DNA of 64,000 nt from Solirubrobacteraceae bacterium (GCA_023230855.1 JALNWQ010000002.1:248001-312000), one strand, 5' to 3'. Shown: positions 1-8,898, counted from the stretch's first letter. The notes: generated from the letters alone by a model not told the origin. Program-made: numbers and translations.

Positions 1-1226
1 GTCATCTTGATCGCGAGCGTGTCGCGGTCGGCCACCGCCTGCTCGACGAACCGCTCGACCGACGTCTTGAAGCTGTCGTACGGGTGGTGGACGAGGACGT
101 CGCCGCGGCGCATCGCGGCCAGGACGCCGGACGCCTGCTCGTCGTCGCGGTCCCGCAGCTGGGGACGCGTCACCGGGCGCCACGGCGCCTCGAGCAGCTC
201 GTCGTGGCCGGGGAGCCGCACGAGCTGCCAGAGCGACGTGAGGTCGAGCGACCCGTGGATGTCGTAGACCATCCGCTCCTCGACCCCGAGCTGCTCGACG
301 ATCTCGGTCCGCAGCGCCTCGCTGATGTCGGCGTCGATCTCGACCCGCACGATCTCGCCGAACCGGCGGTTGCGCAGCTCCGCCTCGAGCGCCCGCTTGA
401 CGTCGTCCTCCTCGTCGGAGATCTCGAAGTCGGCGTCGCGGGTGACCCGGAACATCCCCCGGTCGAGGATCTCCATCCCGGGGAACAGCTGGTCGAGGTG
501 GGCCTCGACGATCTCCTCGAGCGGCACGAGGACCTGCTCGTCGACCTCGCCGTCGGGCCCGCGACGGGACGACACCGCCTCGAGCCGGTCGACGACCTCG
601 GTCGGCAGCTTGATCCGGGCGAACACCGTCTGCCCCGTGTCGGGATCGCGGACGAGCACCCCGAGGTTGAGCGACAGGTTGGAGATGTAGGGGAACGGCC
701 GCCCCAGCCCGACCGCCAGCGGTGTGAGGACCGGGAAGATGCGGTTCTGGAACCGCGCGTCGAGCACCGCGCGGTCGTCCTCGCCGAGCTCGTGGTACCG
801 GGCGATCCTGATGCCGTGGTCGGCGAGCGCCGGCGCCAGGTCCTCGCGGACGATGCGCGCGTGCTCGGCGACCAACGGGGCCAGCCGCTCCCGCAACGCG
901 TCGAGCTCCTGGTCGGGCACCAGCCCGTCCGGGCCCCGACGTCGGTTCTCCGCCCGGACCTTGGCGTGGAGCCCCGCGACGCGGATCATGAAGAACTCGT
1001 CGAGGTTCGACGCGAAGATCGCCGCGAACTTCGCGCGCTCGAGCAGGCGCTGGCCCGGGTCGGCCGCGAGCTCCAGCACCCGACGGTCGAAGTCGACCCA
1101 CGACAGCTCGCGGTTGGTGAACCACCGCGGATCGTCGGGGTCGATCGGCGCGGTGGGCGCCGTGACGCCCCCGGGCGCCGAGGAGGACGGCGGATCATCG
1201 GTCACGGCGGACTCCTCGTCGAGCAT
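1..1226 (-). CDS. ppk1: Polyphosphate kinase 1, N-terminal part (cut by window edge)
   Basis: Polyphosphate kinase reversibly moves the terminal phosphate of ATP onto inorganic polyphosphate. The visible 408 residues cover the N-terminal and head domains of a family about 700 residues long. They begin with a Ppk-type block (residues about 35-60, WFTNRELSWVDFDRRVLELA), include SNLDEFFMIRVAG, and near the cut show DVLVHHPYDSF, which is highly conserved in Ppk1. The phosphohistidine and C-terminal catalytic domains lie beyond the left edge. ATG at 1226 was chosen as the first start in frame; a GTG at 1205 would shorten it by seven residues. Family identification is secure. Confidence 0.95.
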   Translation of the reverse strand, partial: MLDEESAVTDDPPSSSAPGGVTAPTAPIDPDDPRWFTNRELSWVDFDRRVLELAADPGQRLLERAKFAAIFASNLDEFFMIRVAGLHAKVRAENRRRGPDGLVPDQELDALRERLAPLVAEHARIVREDLAPALADHGIRIARYHELGEDDRAVLDARFQNRIFPVLTPLAVGLGRPFPYISNLSLNLGVLVRDPDTGQTVFARIKLPTEVVDRLEAVSSRRGPDGEVDEQVLVPLEEIVEAHLDQLFPGMEILDRGMFRVTRDADFEISDEEDDVKRALEAELRNRRFGEIVRVEIDADISEALRTEIVEQLGVEERMVYDIHGSLDLTSLWQLVRLPGHDELLEAPWRPVTRPQLRDRDDEQASGVLAAMRRGDVLVHHPYDSFKTSVERFVEQAVADRDTLAIKM

Positions 1227-1271
1227 CGGCGGCGCCAGCCTACGGGCGCGGTGTGATCGTCACGTTGCCAT

Positions 1272-1300
1272 CCGGTGAACGTCACGGGCGACGTCACCGG
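1272..1300 (-). terminator. Possible terminator after the ABC-2 operon
   Basis: An inverted repeat (CCGGTGA on one side, TCACCGG on the other, both followed by ACGT-type inner pairs) lies just past the stop of the minus-strand ABC permease and before the start of ppk1. No clear T-run follows it, so termination is inferred from position and symmetry only. Confidence 0.35.
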
Positions 1301-1309
1301 ACCTTCACG

Positions 1310-2146
1310 CTACTCCCAGCGGAAGGTCGCCGTGGCGGCCGTGAGCGTCACGACCGCCCACAGGCCCAGGGTGAGGAGGAGGTGCCAGGGCACGACCTCG
1401 CCGTCGGCGAGCACCGTCCGCAGGCCGCTCGACAGCGCAGCGGTCGGCAGCAGCTCGAAGAGCCCCTGGGCGCCCCCGAACTCGCTCAGCGGGAACGCGA
1501 TCCCGCCCACGCCGAGCAGGACGAACCAGATGATGTTCGCCGCGGCGAGCGTCGTCATCGCCCGCAGGGTCCCCGCGAGGAGGAACGCCATGCCGCAGAA
1601 CGCGGCGGTGCCGAGCGCGATGAGCGCCACGACCGACAGGACCGCGGTCAACGGCTCGCCGGACGGCGTCCAGCCGAGCGCGAGGCCGACCGAGCAGAGC
1701 ACGACGATCTGCATCGCCTCGATCGCGAGCACCGCCAGCGTCTTCGCCCCCAGCAGCACCGACCGCGGAAGCGCCGTGGCGCCCAGGCGCTTGAGGACCC
1801 CGTAGTGACGGTCGAACCCGGTCGCGATCGCCTGGCTCGTGAACGCCGCCGACATGATCGCCAGGGCGAGGATGCCGGGGACGAAGAAGTCCGCGCGGTC
1901 GCCGTCGACCTCGATGAACGACACCGTCGTGCAGACCACGAGCAGCCCGATCGGCACGATGAGGCTCAGCATCACCTGCTCGGCGTTGCGCATCATGAGG
2001 ACGAGCTCCATGCGCGTCTGGTTGGCGACCATCCGGGTCAGCGGGGCACGACCGGGCCGGGGGGCGAACGTCCCCGGACCGGCGTCGACGCCGGTCATCG
2101 CGGCGCCGTCGTCGGGGTCGACCCGCCCGGTCGCCGTGGCGCTCAT
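1310..2146 (-). CDS. ABC-2 type transporter permease
   Basis: This 278-residue protein is the membrane half of an ABC exporter. After a hydrophilic N-terminus of about 45 residues it shows six hydrophobic segments (roughly 55-78, 90-112, 130-155, 162-185, 192-215 and 250-272), the layout of ABC-2 permeases of the drug/antibiotic export class. The phrase DFFVPGILALAIMS after the first membrane segment is typical of the family. Its ATG overlaps the stop of the upstream ATPase gene by four bases (ATGA), so the two are surely co-translated. The substrate cannot be told from sequence; export of an antibiotic, lipid or heme-like compound would all fit. Confidence 0.88.
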   Translation of the reverse strand: MSATATGRVDPDDGAAMTGVDAGPGTFAPRPGRAPLTRMVANQTRMELVLMMRNAEQVMLSLIVPIGLLVVCTTVSFIEVDGDRADFFVPGILALAIMSAAFTSQAIATGFDRHYGVLKRLGATALPRSVLLGAKTLAVLAIEAMQIVVLCSVGLALGWTPSGEPLTAVLSVVALIALGTAAFCGMAFLLAGTLRAMTTLAAANIIWFVLLGVGGIAFPLSEFGGAQGLFELLPTAALSSGLRTVLADGEVVPWHLLLTLGLWAVVTLTAATATFRWE

Positions 2147-3114
2147 GCGCGCAGCTCCCGCCCGGTGAGCTCGAGGAACACGTCCTCGAGCGTGCGGTGC
2201 TTCACCTGGAGGCCCTCGACGAGGAGGTCCCGCTCGGCGCACCACGTGGCGATCGATGCCACGAGCGCCGGGTCGACCGCACCCGCGACGACGTACACGC
2301 CGGGGGCGGGCTCGGTCGCGACGGTCCCCGCGGGCAACCGGGACCGGAGCCCGTCGAGCGGGACGCCGGGCGAGGCCCGGAACCGGACCTCGCGATCGGC
2401 GCCGCCCCGGATGAGCTCGCCCGGGGTGCCGGACGCGATGACCCGGCCGTGGTCGACGATCGCGACGTGGTCGGCCAGCCGCTCCGCCTCGTCCATGTGA
2501 TGGGTCGTCAGCAGCACCGTGACGCCGTCGCGTCGCAGCGACTCGATGATCCGCCACGTCTCGTGGCGGGCCTGCGGGTCGAGGCCGACGGTCGGCTCGT
2601 CGAGGAAGACGAGCTCGGGGCGCCCCACGATCGCCATCGCCAGCGACAGCCGCTGCTGCTGCCCGCCCGACAGGCGCCGGTACGGGGTGCGGGCGAGCGA
2701 CGCCAGGCCCAACCGCTCCAACAGCCGGTCCGGGTCGAGCGGGTCGGCGGCGTACGACGCCACGAGTCGCAGCATCTCCCCGCACCGCGCGCCCTGGTAC
2801 ACCCCGCCGCTCTGCAGCATCACCCCGATCCGGGGTCGCAGGTCGTCGGTCTCGCGGACCGGGTCCAGGCCGAGCACCCGCACGCTGCCCCCGGTCGGCC
2901 GACGTAGGCCGACGCAGGTCTCGACGGTCGTCGTCTTGCCGGCGCCGTTCGGTCCCAGCAGCGCGAACACCCGCGCGCGGGGGACGGTGAGCGACAGTCC
3001 GTCGACGGCGACGCGCTCGCCGTACCGTCGCACGAGCCCGTCGACGACGACCGCGGGCTCGGCGGTGGAGGGCGCACCGGACGGTGGCGGGTCTGCGAGG
3101 ACGGCGTCGGACAA
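2143..3114 (-). CDS. ABC transporter ATP-binding protein (drug-export type)
   Basis: A 323-residue ATPase that powers the adjacent ABC-2 permease. Walker A is GPNGAGKT at 54-61, the signature is LSGGQQQR, Walker B is LVFLDEP followed by a D-loop GLDP, and the switch His is in LLTTHHMDEAERLAD. The C-terminal 80 residues end in LEDVFLELTGREL, the tail usual for DrrA/CcmA-type exporters that work with separate ABC-2 permeases. The start ATG follows a short Ala/Pro-rich leader. It is the first gene of a two-gene operon. Confidence 0.93.
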   Translation of the reverse strand: MSDAVLADPPPSGAPSTAEPAVVVDGLVRRYGERVAVDGLSLTVPRARVFALLGPNGAGKTTTVETCVGLRRPTGGSVRVLGLDPVRETDDLRPRIGVMLQSGGVYQGARCGEMLRLVASYAADPLDPDRLLERLGLASLARTPYRRLSGGQQQRLSLAMAIVGRPELVFLDEPTVGLDPQARHETWRIIESLRRDGVTVLLTTHHMDEAERLADHVAIVDHGRVIASGTPGELIRGGADREVRFRASPGVPLDGLRSRLPAGTVATEPAPGVYVVAGAVDPALVASIATWCAERDLLVEGLQVKHRTLEDVFLELTGRELRA

Positions 3115-3213
3115 CCCGACGCATGATGCCCGAACACCCGTCGAGCCGACCCGACGCCGGGCGTGACCGACGACGTCCCGGCGCCTCCGGGGCGTCCGGG
3201 CCGCCCGGTCGGG

Positions 3214-3867
3214 TCAGGCGTGCCGGCGGACGACGCGGGCCGGCACGCCGACCGCGGTCACGGCGTCCGGCAGGTCGGTCGTCACCACCGCGCCCGCCCC
3301 GACGATCGTGCCGGCCCCGACGGTGAGGCCCTGGACGACGACGGCATTGGCCCCCAGGTCGACGCCCTCGCGCAGCCGCACGTGCCCGGACACGCTCGCC
3401 CCGGGCGCGACGGTCACGCACCGCTCCAGGACCACGTCGTGCCCGACGATCGCGTTCTTGTTCAGGACGGTGAACGGGCCCAGCTCGATGTCGGTCGACA
3501 CGCGCGCCCCCGCGAGGACGACGCTCCCCTCCCCCACGGTGACGCCGTTGCCGATCCACGCGGTCGGATGGACGAGCACCGGGAACCGGTCCGGCCCGGT
3601 GACACCGAGCCGCTCGAGCCCGGCGACGACCGCCCGGCGCCCGGCGGGCGCGCCGACCGCCACGACGACCGCCACGTCTGGATGCGCCGCGGCCCACTCC
3701 GCCCCGCCGAGCACCGGCAGCGAGCGCAGCTCGCTCCCGTGGCGCGACGCGTCCCCGTCGAGGAAGCCGACCATCCGCCAACGGCCGCCGGCCGCGACGA
3801 CGTCCTCGACGACCTGGCAGGCCTCGCGGGCGAACCCGCCGGTCCCGAAGATCACCAGATCGCGCAC
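3214..3867 (-). CDS. NeuD/PglD-family sugar O- or N-acetyltransferase
   Basis: The N-terminal 90 residues form a small Rossmann-like domain (LVIFGTGGFAREA at 4-16) that binds a nucleotide sugar. Residues about 98-212 are left-handed beta-helix hexapeptide repeats that bind acetyl-CoA, with the catalytic His in AIVGHD (His143). The 217-residue length fits the NeuD/PglD family, which acetylates sialic acid or UDP-amino sugars for surface glycans. It lies alone, about 100 bases from the ABC operon and head to head with the phosphoesterase gene 41 bases away. The exact sugar substrate is unknown. Confidence 0.85.
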   Translation of the reverse strand: MRDLVIFGTGGFAREACQVVEDVVAAGGRWRMVGFLDGDASRHGSELRSLPVLGGAEWAAAHPDVAVVVAVGAPAGRRAVVAGLERLGVTGPDRFPVLVHPTAWIGNGVTVGEGSVVLAGARVSTDIELGPFTVLNKNAIVGHDVVLERCVTVAPGASVSGHVRLREGVDLGANAVVVQGLTVGAGTIVGAGAVVTTDLPDAVTAVGVPARVVRRHA

Positions 3868-3908
3868 CGGGCGATGATCGCACGGCCCGGCGCGCTACCG
3901 TCCGCCCC

Positions 3909-4640
3909 GTGCTGGCCCTGCTCTACGACGTGCACGGCAACCTCGCCGCGCTCGACGCGGTGCTCGCCGACGCCGAGGCCGCCGGGACCGACCGCTGGGT
4001 CGTCGGGGGCGACGTCAGCGCGTTCGGGGGCTGGCCGGTCGAGACGCTCGCGCGCCTGCGTGAGCTCCCCGACGCCCTCTGGCTGCGCGGCAACCACGAG
4101 CGGTGGGCGCTCGAGCCCGACGCGATCCCCGACGTCCCCCTGGCGGTCGACGGCCGCGCCGCATGGGTCGACGCGCTCGGGGGCGTCGACGCCCCGGACG
4201 TCCGGGCGCTCCACGCGCTGCCGGCCTGGCAGCCGCTGCCGGCGGGCGAGGCGTGGCACGGATCGCCGCGGAGCGACATGGACGGGTTCCTCCCCGACCC
4301 GGTCGACGGCGAGGCCGACCTGCTCGAGGGCCGCACCCCGGGCCTGCTCGTCGTCGGGCACACCCACCGCCCGGTCCACCGGTCGCTGCGCCGACCCGAC
4401 GGGGGCGCGACGACGATCTTCAACCCCGGCAGCGTCGGCCTGCCGTTCGACGGCGATCCGCGGGCCGCCTACGGGCTGCTGCACCCCGACGGCCGACTCG
4501 AGCACCGTCGCGTCGCCTACGACGTCGACCGCGCCGTCGCCCGCCAGCGCGAGCGCTGGGGCGACGCGTCGTGGTCGCGCACCGTCGCGCGGACGCTGCG
4601 CGACGGCCACCCCGCCACCGACCCGGAGCAGGACGCATGA
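3909..4640 (+). CDS. Calcineurin-like metallophosphoesterase (YfcE/MJ0936 type)
   Basis: A 243-residue phosphoesterase with all metal-binding blocks in order: DVHGN (Asp7, His9), GGDVS (Asp35), GNHE (Asn62, His63) and GHTHRP (His151, His153). The order and spacing fit the small bacterial phosphodiesterase branch. The start is GTG at 3909. Its stop overlaps the ATG of the next gene by four bases, so the two proteins are translationally coupled. The natural substrate is not deducible. Confidence 0.88.
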   Translation: MLALLYDVHGNLAALDAVLADAEAAGTDRWVVGGDVSAFGGWPVETLARLRELPDALWLRGNHERWALEPDAIPDVPLAVDGRAAWVDALGGVDAPDVRALHALPAWQPLPAGEAWHGSPRSDMDGFLPDPVDGEADLLEGRTPGLLVVGHTHRPVHRSLRRPDGGATTIFNPGSVGLPFDGDPRAAYGLLHPDGRLEHRRVAYDVDRAVARQRERWGDASWSRTVARTLRDGHPATDPEQDA

Positions 4641-5233
4641 GCATTCCCCAGGACCGCCCGGACGTCACGGGCGCGGAGCACCCCGTCGACCTCGTCGCGT
4701 CGGTCGGCCCGCTCGACGCCACCGTCGCGCTGCTGCGCGAGCTCCTCCACGCCGCGCGCGCCACGCAGGCGATCGCGGTGGTCGCCGCCGGTCCCGACGA
4801 CCCGGACGGCGAGCCCGCCACCGTCGACGTGGAGCGCCTGGCGCCGGTCGAGGTGACGATCGGCCCGCACGTCATGCACCTGCCACACGCGATCGAGCTC
4901 GACGTCGAGGTGCCGCCGCTGCCGGAGTTCCAGGCGCTCCCGCCGTTCGACGCCGACCCCGAGACCGGCGACGTCGCCGCCCCGCTCGGCGGCGTCGAGC
5001 ACTACGCGCGCGAGGCGCAGCGCGCCGCCGCGCTGCTGGGCCCCGCCGACGTGCTGCAGCTGCGGTGGGACACCACCCGCCCCCAGACCCCGTTCTCGGT
5101 GACCGTCCGCGGGGACGGCGGCGAGCCGGTGGTGCTCGGCGTCGGCGAGGAGACGTTCCCGATGCCGGAGGGCTGGCCGGACGCCGCGACGCTCGAGACG
5201 CGGATCGTCGACCGTCCGGCCGACGGGCGCTGA
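4637..5233 (+). CDS. Hypothetical protein coupled to the phosphoesterase
   Basis: A 198-residue protein I do not recognise. It has an N-terminal helical stretch (about 15-45) with LLRELLHAARATQ, then an acidic beta-rich middle and a C-terminal part with WDTTRPQTPFSVTVRG. It has no signal peptide, membrane segment or cysteine. The ATGA overlap with the upstream phosphoesterase suggests a partner or accessory role, but nothing more can be said. Codon pattern (G/C at third positions throughout) supports it as a real gene. Confidence 0.7.
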   Translation: MSIPQDRPDVTGAEHPVDLVASVGPLDATVALLRELLHAARATQAIAVVAAGPDDPDGEPATVDVERLAPVEVTIGPHVMHLPHAIELDVEVPPLPEFQALPPFDADPETGDVAAPLGGVEHYAREAQRAAALLGPADVLQLRWDTTRPQTPFSVTVRGDGGEPVVLGVGEETFPMPEGWPDAATLETRIVDRPADGR

Positions 5234-5324
5234 CCGGCCGACGGGCGCCCGCCGCGGGGCGACTCGGGGTCCGACCGGACCGGACCGCGTCCACGCGGGC
5301 CGATCTGGCATCATACCCGCCTCT

Positions 5325-5696
5325 ATGGCCCGACCTTCTCGTTCCCCTGCGCGCCCGGGTGGCGGCCGCCGGTCCCCCAAGGGCGGCGTCCGTCGTACCC
5401 CCAAGTTGACGAAGGAGCAGGTGGCGCAGATCGACCACCTGCACGTCGACACGCTCCGCGCGCTGGTGACCGAGAAGGGCAAGATCCGCTCGCGTCGCGC
5501 GACCGGCCTCAACGCCCGCGACCAGAACCGCGCCGCCCGCGCCGTCAAGCAGGCGCGCGAGCTGGCGCTCCTCCCCTACCCGCATCCGCGCATGATCGCG
5601 ATGCCGGGCCGCGAGGACCGGGGCGAGGACCGTCCCGAGCGCGGCGGTCGCGGCGGTGGCCGCGGCGGCTACGGTGGCGGTCGCGACCGCGACTGA
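5325..5696 (+). CDS. rpsR: Ribosomal protein bS18 with Gly/Arg-rich tail
   Basis: Residues about 28-85 match bS18: IDHLHVDTLRALVTEKGKIR, then RATGLNARDQNRAARAVKQA and ELALLPYP. bS18 binds the 30S platform next to bS6. This copy lacks the N-terminal Cys motif of zinc-binding forms, has a basic leader of about 25 residues, and carries a C-terminal tail (about 95-123) of RG/GG repeats. It stands alone; the usual neighbours rpsF, ssb and rplI are absent. No Shine-Dalgarno sequence is evident, and a weak -10-like TCATAC at 5311-5316 would start transcription almost at the ATG, so the mRNA may be nearly leaderless. A good hairpin follows. Confidence 0.9.
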   Translation: MARPSRSPARPGGGRRSPKGGVRRTPKLTKEQVAQIDHLHVDTLRALVTEKGKIRSRRATGLNARDQNRAARAVKQARELALLPYPHPRMIAMPGREDRGEDRPERGGRGGGRGGYGGGRDRD

Positions 5697-5733
5697 TCCC
5701 CGCGGGACCGGATCTGGTCCCCCGGATCGTGCA

Positions 5734-5760
5734 CGAAGCCCGGCCCCCGGCCGGGCTTCG
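5734..5760 (+). terminator. Rho-independent terminator after rpsR
   Basis: A 12-bp GC-rich stem (CGAAGCCCGGCC paired with GGCCGGGCTTCG) with a three-base loop begins about 37 bases after the S18 stop and is followed by TCGTT. It may also serve the convergent reductase gene. Confidence 0.8.
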
Positions 5761-5839
5761 TCGTTCCCGGGCCCGGTCGGGTGGATCGACGGGGGCCGGA
5801 CGGGCGCGAGCGCGGCGCCCGTCCGACGGGCGGCGCGCC

Positions 5840-6988
5840 TCAGCGGGTCTTGACGAGCTGCTGGTGCGGGTCGATGCCCCAGCGGCGGGCGATCTCGGTG
5901 TGGACGTCCCCGATCGGCCACTGGTCGGCCACGACGTCGCCGTCGTACACCGGCGACGCGCCCTTGAGCGCCATGCTGCCGGTGTTGTCGCCCATCGCGG
6001 TGATCCGCTCGAGCTCCTGCGGGGTCAGCCGCACATGGGTCGTGACCGCCGCGAGCTCGGCGCGCTTGTCGGCGACCGGCCGCACCGGCACGGCCCCCCC
6101 GGGCATCTCGGCGATGATCGTCGGGGCGACGCACGCCACCGCGGGCTGCGACAGCGTCCACTGCGCCGCGGTCTGCATCGGCGACAGGCCGTGCGGCCGC
6201 CCGATGTCGGCGATCCGGTCGACGATCCCGCGCCCCCGCTCGATCCAGCCGTCGGGGCGGTAGCGGCGGTGGTCGTGGTCCGGCAGCGGCGTGTCCGGTC
6301 GCAGGTCGTCCCAGAAGATGCCGCCGTAGTCGGTGACCCGCGTCAGGACCTTCACGTCGTGGTGCTCGCACGCGGGCAGGACGAGCCCGGCCGGCCACGG
6401 CTCCATCGGGCCGAGGATGACCATCGCCCAGTCGATGACGTCGCCGAACCGCTCCAGGCAGGTGAGGAGGTCGAGGACGAACCCGTTGGCCGGCCCGGGC
6501 GCGATGCCGATCGACCGGGTGAGGCCCGCGTCGCGCAGGGCGACCATGCCGTCCCACACCACCTCGGACGTGTAGCCGACGAGGTCGGGGTTGTGGAGCA
6601 GCAGCAGGTCGAACCGGTCGGTCCCGCAGCGCTCCAGGCTCCGCTCGGTCGCCATCCGCAGGTAGTCGGCGTAGCCGTCGGGGCCGCGCAGCGTCGGGTC
6701 CGTGAACCGCGGGAACCCCTTCGCGCCCTTGCGCTCTCCGGTGTAGAAGTCGTGTCCGACCGCGCCGACCAGGCGCACCCGGTCGCGGGGCAGGTCGGAC
6801 GCGGCGAGCGCCCGGCCGATGTCGAGGTCGCCCTGGCCGGAGCCGTACACGTCGGCGGTGATGAGCGTCGACAGGCGCTCGTCGGGCCGCATGAGCGCGG
6901 TGAACTCGTCGTCGTCGAGCGTGCGGCCGTAGTGGAGGTACCGGCCACCACCCCAGGCCCCGAGTGCGACGTGTCCCAGATCCACCAT
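5840..6988 (-). CDS. Aldo/keto reductase-family protein with degenerate catalytic tetrad
   Basis: A 382-residue TIM-barrel protein of the aldo/keto reductase superfamily: TADVYGSGQGDLDIGRAL, SLERCGTDRFDLLLLHNPD and a C-terminal SPMQTAAQWTLSQPAV block. Aldo/keto reductases use an Asp-Tyr-Lys-His tetrad with NADPH. Here Tyr48 and His132 are present, but the Asp position (first residue of the usual DTA) is Ile43 and the Lys position (usual TKVG) is Ala76. It may be a non-reductase binding or lyase-like relative. It is the last gene of a run with the upstream GT-C and methyltransferase genes (gap 21 bases). Confidence 0.8.
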   Translation of the reverse strand: MVDLGHVALGAWGGGRYLHYGRTLDDDEFTALMRPDERLSTLITADVYGSGQGDLDIGRALAASDLPRDRVRLVGAVGHDFYTGERKGAKGFPRFTDPTLRGPDGYADYLRMATERSLERCGTDRFDLLLLHNPDLVGYTSEVVWDGMVALRDAGLTRSIGIAPGPANGFVLDLLTCLERFGDVIDWAMVILGPMEPWPAGLVLPACEHHDVKVLTRVTDYGGIFWDDLRPDTPLPDHDHRRYRPDGWIERGRGIVDRIADIGRPHGLSPMQTAAQWTLSQPAVACVAPTIIAEMPGGAVPVRPVADKRAELAAVTTHVRLTPQELERITAMGDNTGSMALKGASPVYDGDVVADQWPIGDVHTEIARRWGIDPHQQLVKTR

Positions 6989-7009
6989 GCGTCAAGGGTA
7001 CGACGCCGG

Positions 7010-8893
7010 TCAGCCGCCGGGCGCCCAGACCCGGTAGCCGCTGATCCGCAGCGGCTCCCCCGGGATGACGCACCGGTCCGGTGGAACGACCGGGCCGATC
7101 GCGACGGTGCGGCCGTCGGCCAGGCCACGGCGGAGCTCGGCGCAGTCGGCGACGACCCGCGCCCCCGGCCGGCCGTGCGGCCCGAGCGACCACGCCGGCG
7201 CCGCCCCCAGGGCCAGCACCGGACGGTCGGGGACCGGGGGCGCGTCCTCGTCGAGCGCGGCGGCGTGACGGTCCCACAGGCCCGGCGTCGCGACGAGCAC
7301 GCCGACGGCGAGCGCCACCGCCACGACCGCGGCCGCCGCGCGACGCACGAGCGTCCGCGCCAGGACCGGGAGCGCCAGGACCACCGCGAGCGCCACGACG
7401 CCGGCGCCGATCCCCCACAGCGCGTGCTCCCCCGGCAGCACGTGGAGCGGCTCCCCGTCGACCGCGAGCTGGTCGATCGCCAGCCACAGCTGCACGGCCA
7501 GGACGACGCCGGCCAGGACGGGGACGGCGCGCCGCAGGCGGTGGTGGTCGCCGGCCAGGGACCACCCGGCGGCCGCGAGCAACGTCCACGCCGGCAGCAG
7601 GTAGCGGACCCCGCCGACGGCCAGGCCCGGGTCGGCGAGGATGCCGGTGGCCGGCGCGACCGTCCAGGCCGCGGCGCCGAGCAGGCCGCACAGGGCCAGC
7701 GACCGCCGCGGGCCCGGCCGGTCGCGGACGACGATCGCGACCGCCAGCAGGCCGAGCCCCACGACCGGCCACGCAAACCGCGCGTAGAGCTCGCCCGCCA
7801 GGTCGAGCATCGCCCGCGGATGGTCGACGAAGCGATCGTCGACGCCCGCGATGAGCTCGGGCACCGGGTCGCCGAACGACGTCGCCAGCAGCGGCCACGC
7901 CGGGTGCCCGTGCAGGACGAGGTTGCGCAGCAGCCAGATGCCTCCGACCCCGGCCGCCGCCGCGAGCGCGACGAGCCACAGCGGATGGGCGCGGACGTGC
8001 GCCCACGCCTCGCGGCGCACCCGCCACAGCGCCAGCAGCGCGACGAGGAGCCCACACGCGGCGGTCGTCTTGACGCCGAGCGCGACGAGCAGGCCGACGA
8101 GTCCCACGAGCAGCCCGTCGACGCTCACCGGCCGGTCGTCGCGTCCCCACGCCGGGGCGACCGCGTCGACGGCGAGCGCGGTCCCGCAGAGCATGAGCGC
8201 CGCGGTGACGAGCTCGTTGGAGGACTGACCGGCGGCGGCGACCGCCGGGATCGCCAGGGCGGTGCTCGCCGCGGCCCCCCACGCCGCCGCGGCCGTCCCG
8301 CCCAGGCGCCGCGTCAGCGTCCAGACCGCGACGACGAGCAGGCCGAGGCACGCCGGCGAGAGCAGCAGGCCGATCGCGGTCGATCCGGTCAGCGCGATGA
8401 GCGTCGCCGCCGCGAGCTCCGATCCGACGGGGTACGCCTCGACCGGCAGCGCGTCGATGACGTGCGGGAGCCCCGCCAGTCGGTCCGCGGGCTCCCACGC
8501 CGCGGGCAGCGCCAGGTGGTACAGCAGGCCGTCGTAGCCGATGACCGGCACGTCGAGGACGAGCACGACGAGCACCCCGACCCCCACCGCCACCGCGGCG
8601 AGCATCCGCCGCTCGTCGACGGTCGTCGCGCGGGCGCGCGCACCCGCGGGGACCCGCCACAGGACGAGCCCCGACAGCAGCAGCGCCGTCGCGCCGGTGA
8701 CGACCGACGTCCCGAGCGGCAGGACGAGCGTCACCAGCCCGCAGAGCTGGATCGCCAGCCACGCCCAGACGGCGGTCCCCAGGCCCCGCAGCAACGGGTC
8801 GGGTCGGACGGTGCGGCCGGCCAGGCGGTGCGCGGCGGCGCCGAGCAGCCCCAGGAGGGCGAGCCCGCCGAGGGTGTGCAGCCACCACGGCAC
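7010..8893 (-). CDS. Polytopic membrane glycosyltransferase-like protein (GT-C fold)
   Basis: A 627-residue protein with about a dozen hydrophobic segments spread from residue 5 to about 540 and a soluble C-terminus. After the first four segments comes YDGLLYHLALPAAW, a block common in uncharacterised GT-C enzymes that take sugars from polyprenyl-phosphate carriers, so a role in extracytoplasmic glycan transfer is likely. The start is taken as GTG at 8893, five bases after the methyltransferase stop. It sits between that methyltransferase and the reductase-like gene, all closely spaced. Substrate unknown. Confidence 0.7.
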   Translation of the reverse strand: MPWWLHTLGGLALLGLLGAAAHRLAGRTVRPDPLLRGLGTAVWAWLAIQLCGLVTLVLPLGTSVVTGATALLLSGLVLWRVPAGARARATTVDERRMLAAVAVGVGVLVVLVLDVPVIGYDGLLYHLALPAAWEPADRLAGLPHVIDALPVEAYPVGSELAAATLIALTGSTAIGLLLSPACLGLLVVAVWTLTRRLGGTAAAAWGAAASTALAIPAVAAAGQSSNELVTAALMLCGTALAVDAVAPAWGRDDRPVSVDGLLVGLVGLLVALGVKTTAACGLLVALLALWRVRREAWAHVRAHPLWLVALAAAAGVGGIWLLRNLVLHGHPAWPLLATSFGDPVPELIAGVDDRFVDHPRAMLDLAGELYARFAWPVVGLGLLAVAIVVRDRPGPRRSLALCGLLGAAAWTVAPATGILADPGLAVGGVRYLLPAWTLLAAAGWSLAGDHHRLRRAVPVLAGVVLAVQLWLAIDQLAVDGEPLHVLPGEHALWGIGAGVVALAVVLALPVLARTLVRRAAAAVVAVALAVGVLVATPGLWDRHAAALDEDAPPVPDRPVLALGAAPAWSLGPHGRPGARVVADCAELRRGLADGRTVAIGPVVPPDRCVIPGEPLRISGYRVWAPGG

Positions 8894-8898
8894 GGCGG

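Noticed and set aside
4872..8888. Long minus-strand open frame across the S18 gene and glycan genes
   Set aside because: It crosses S18 and two better-supported genes and has shadow composition throughout.
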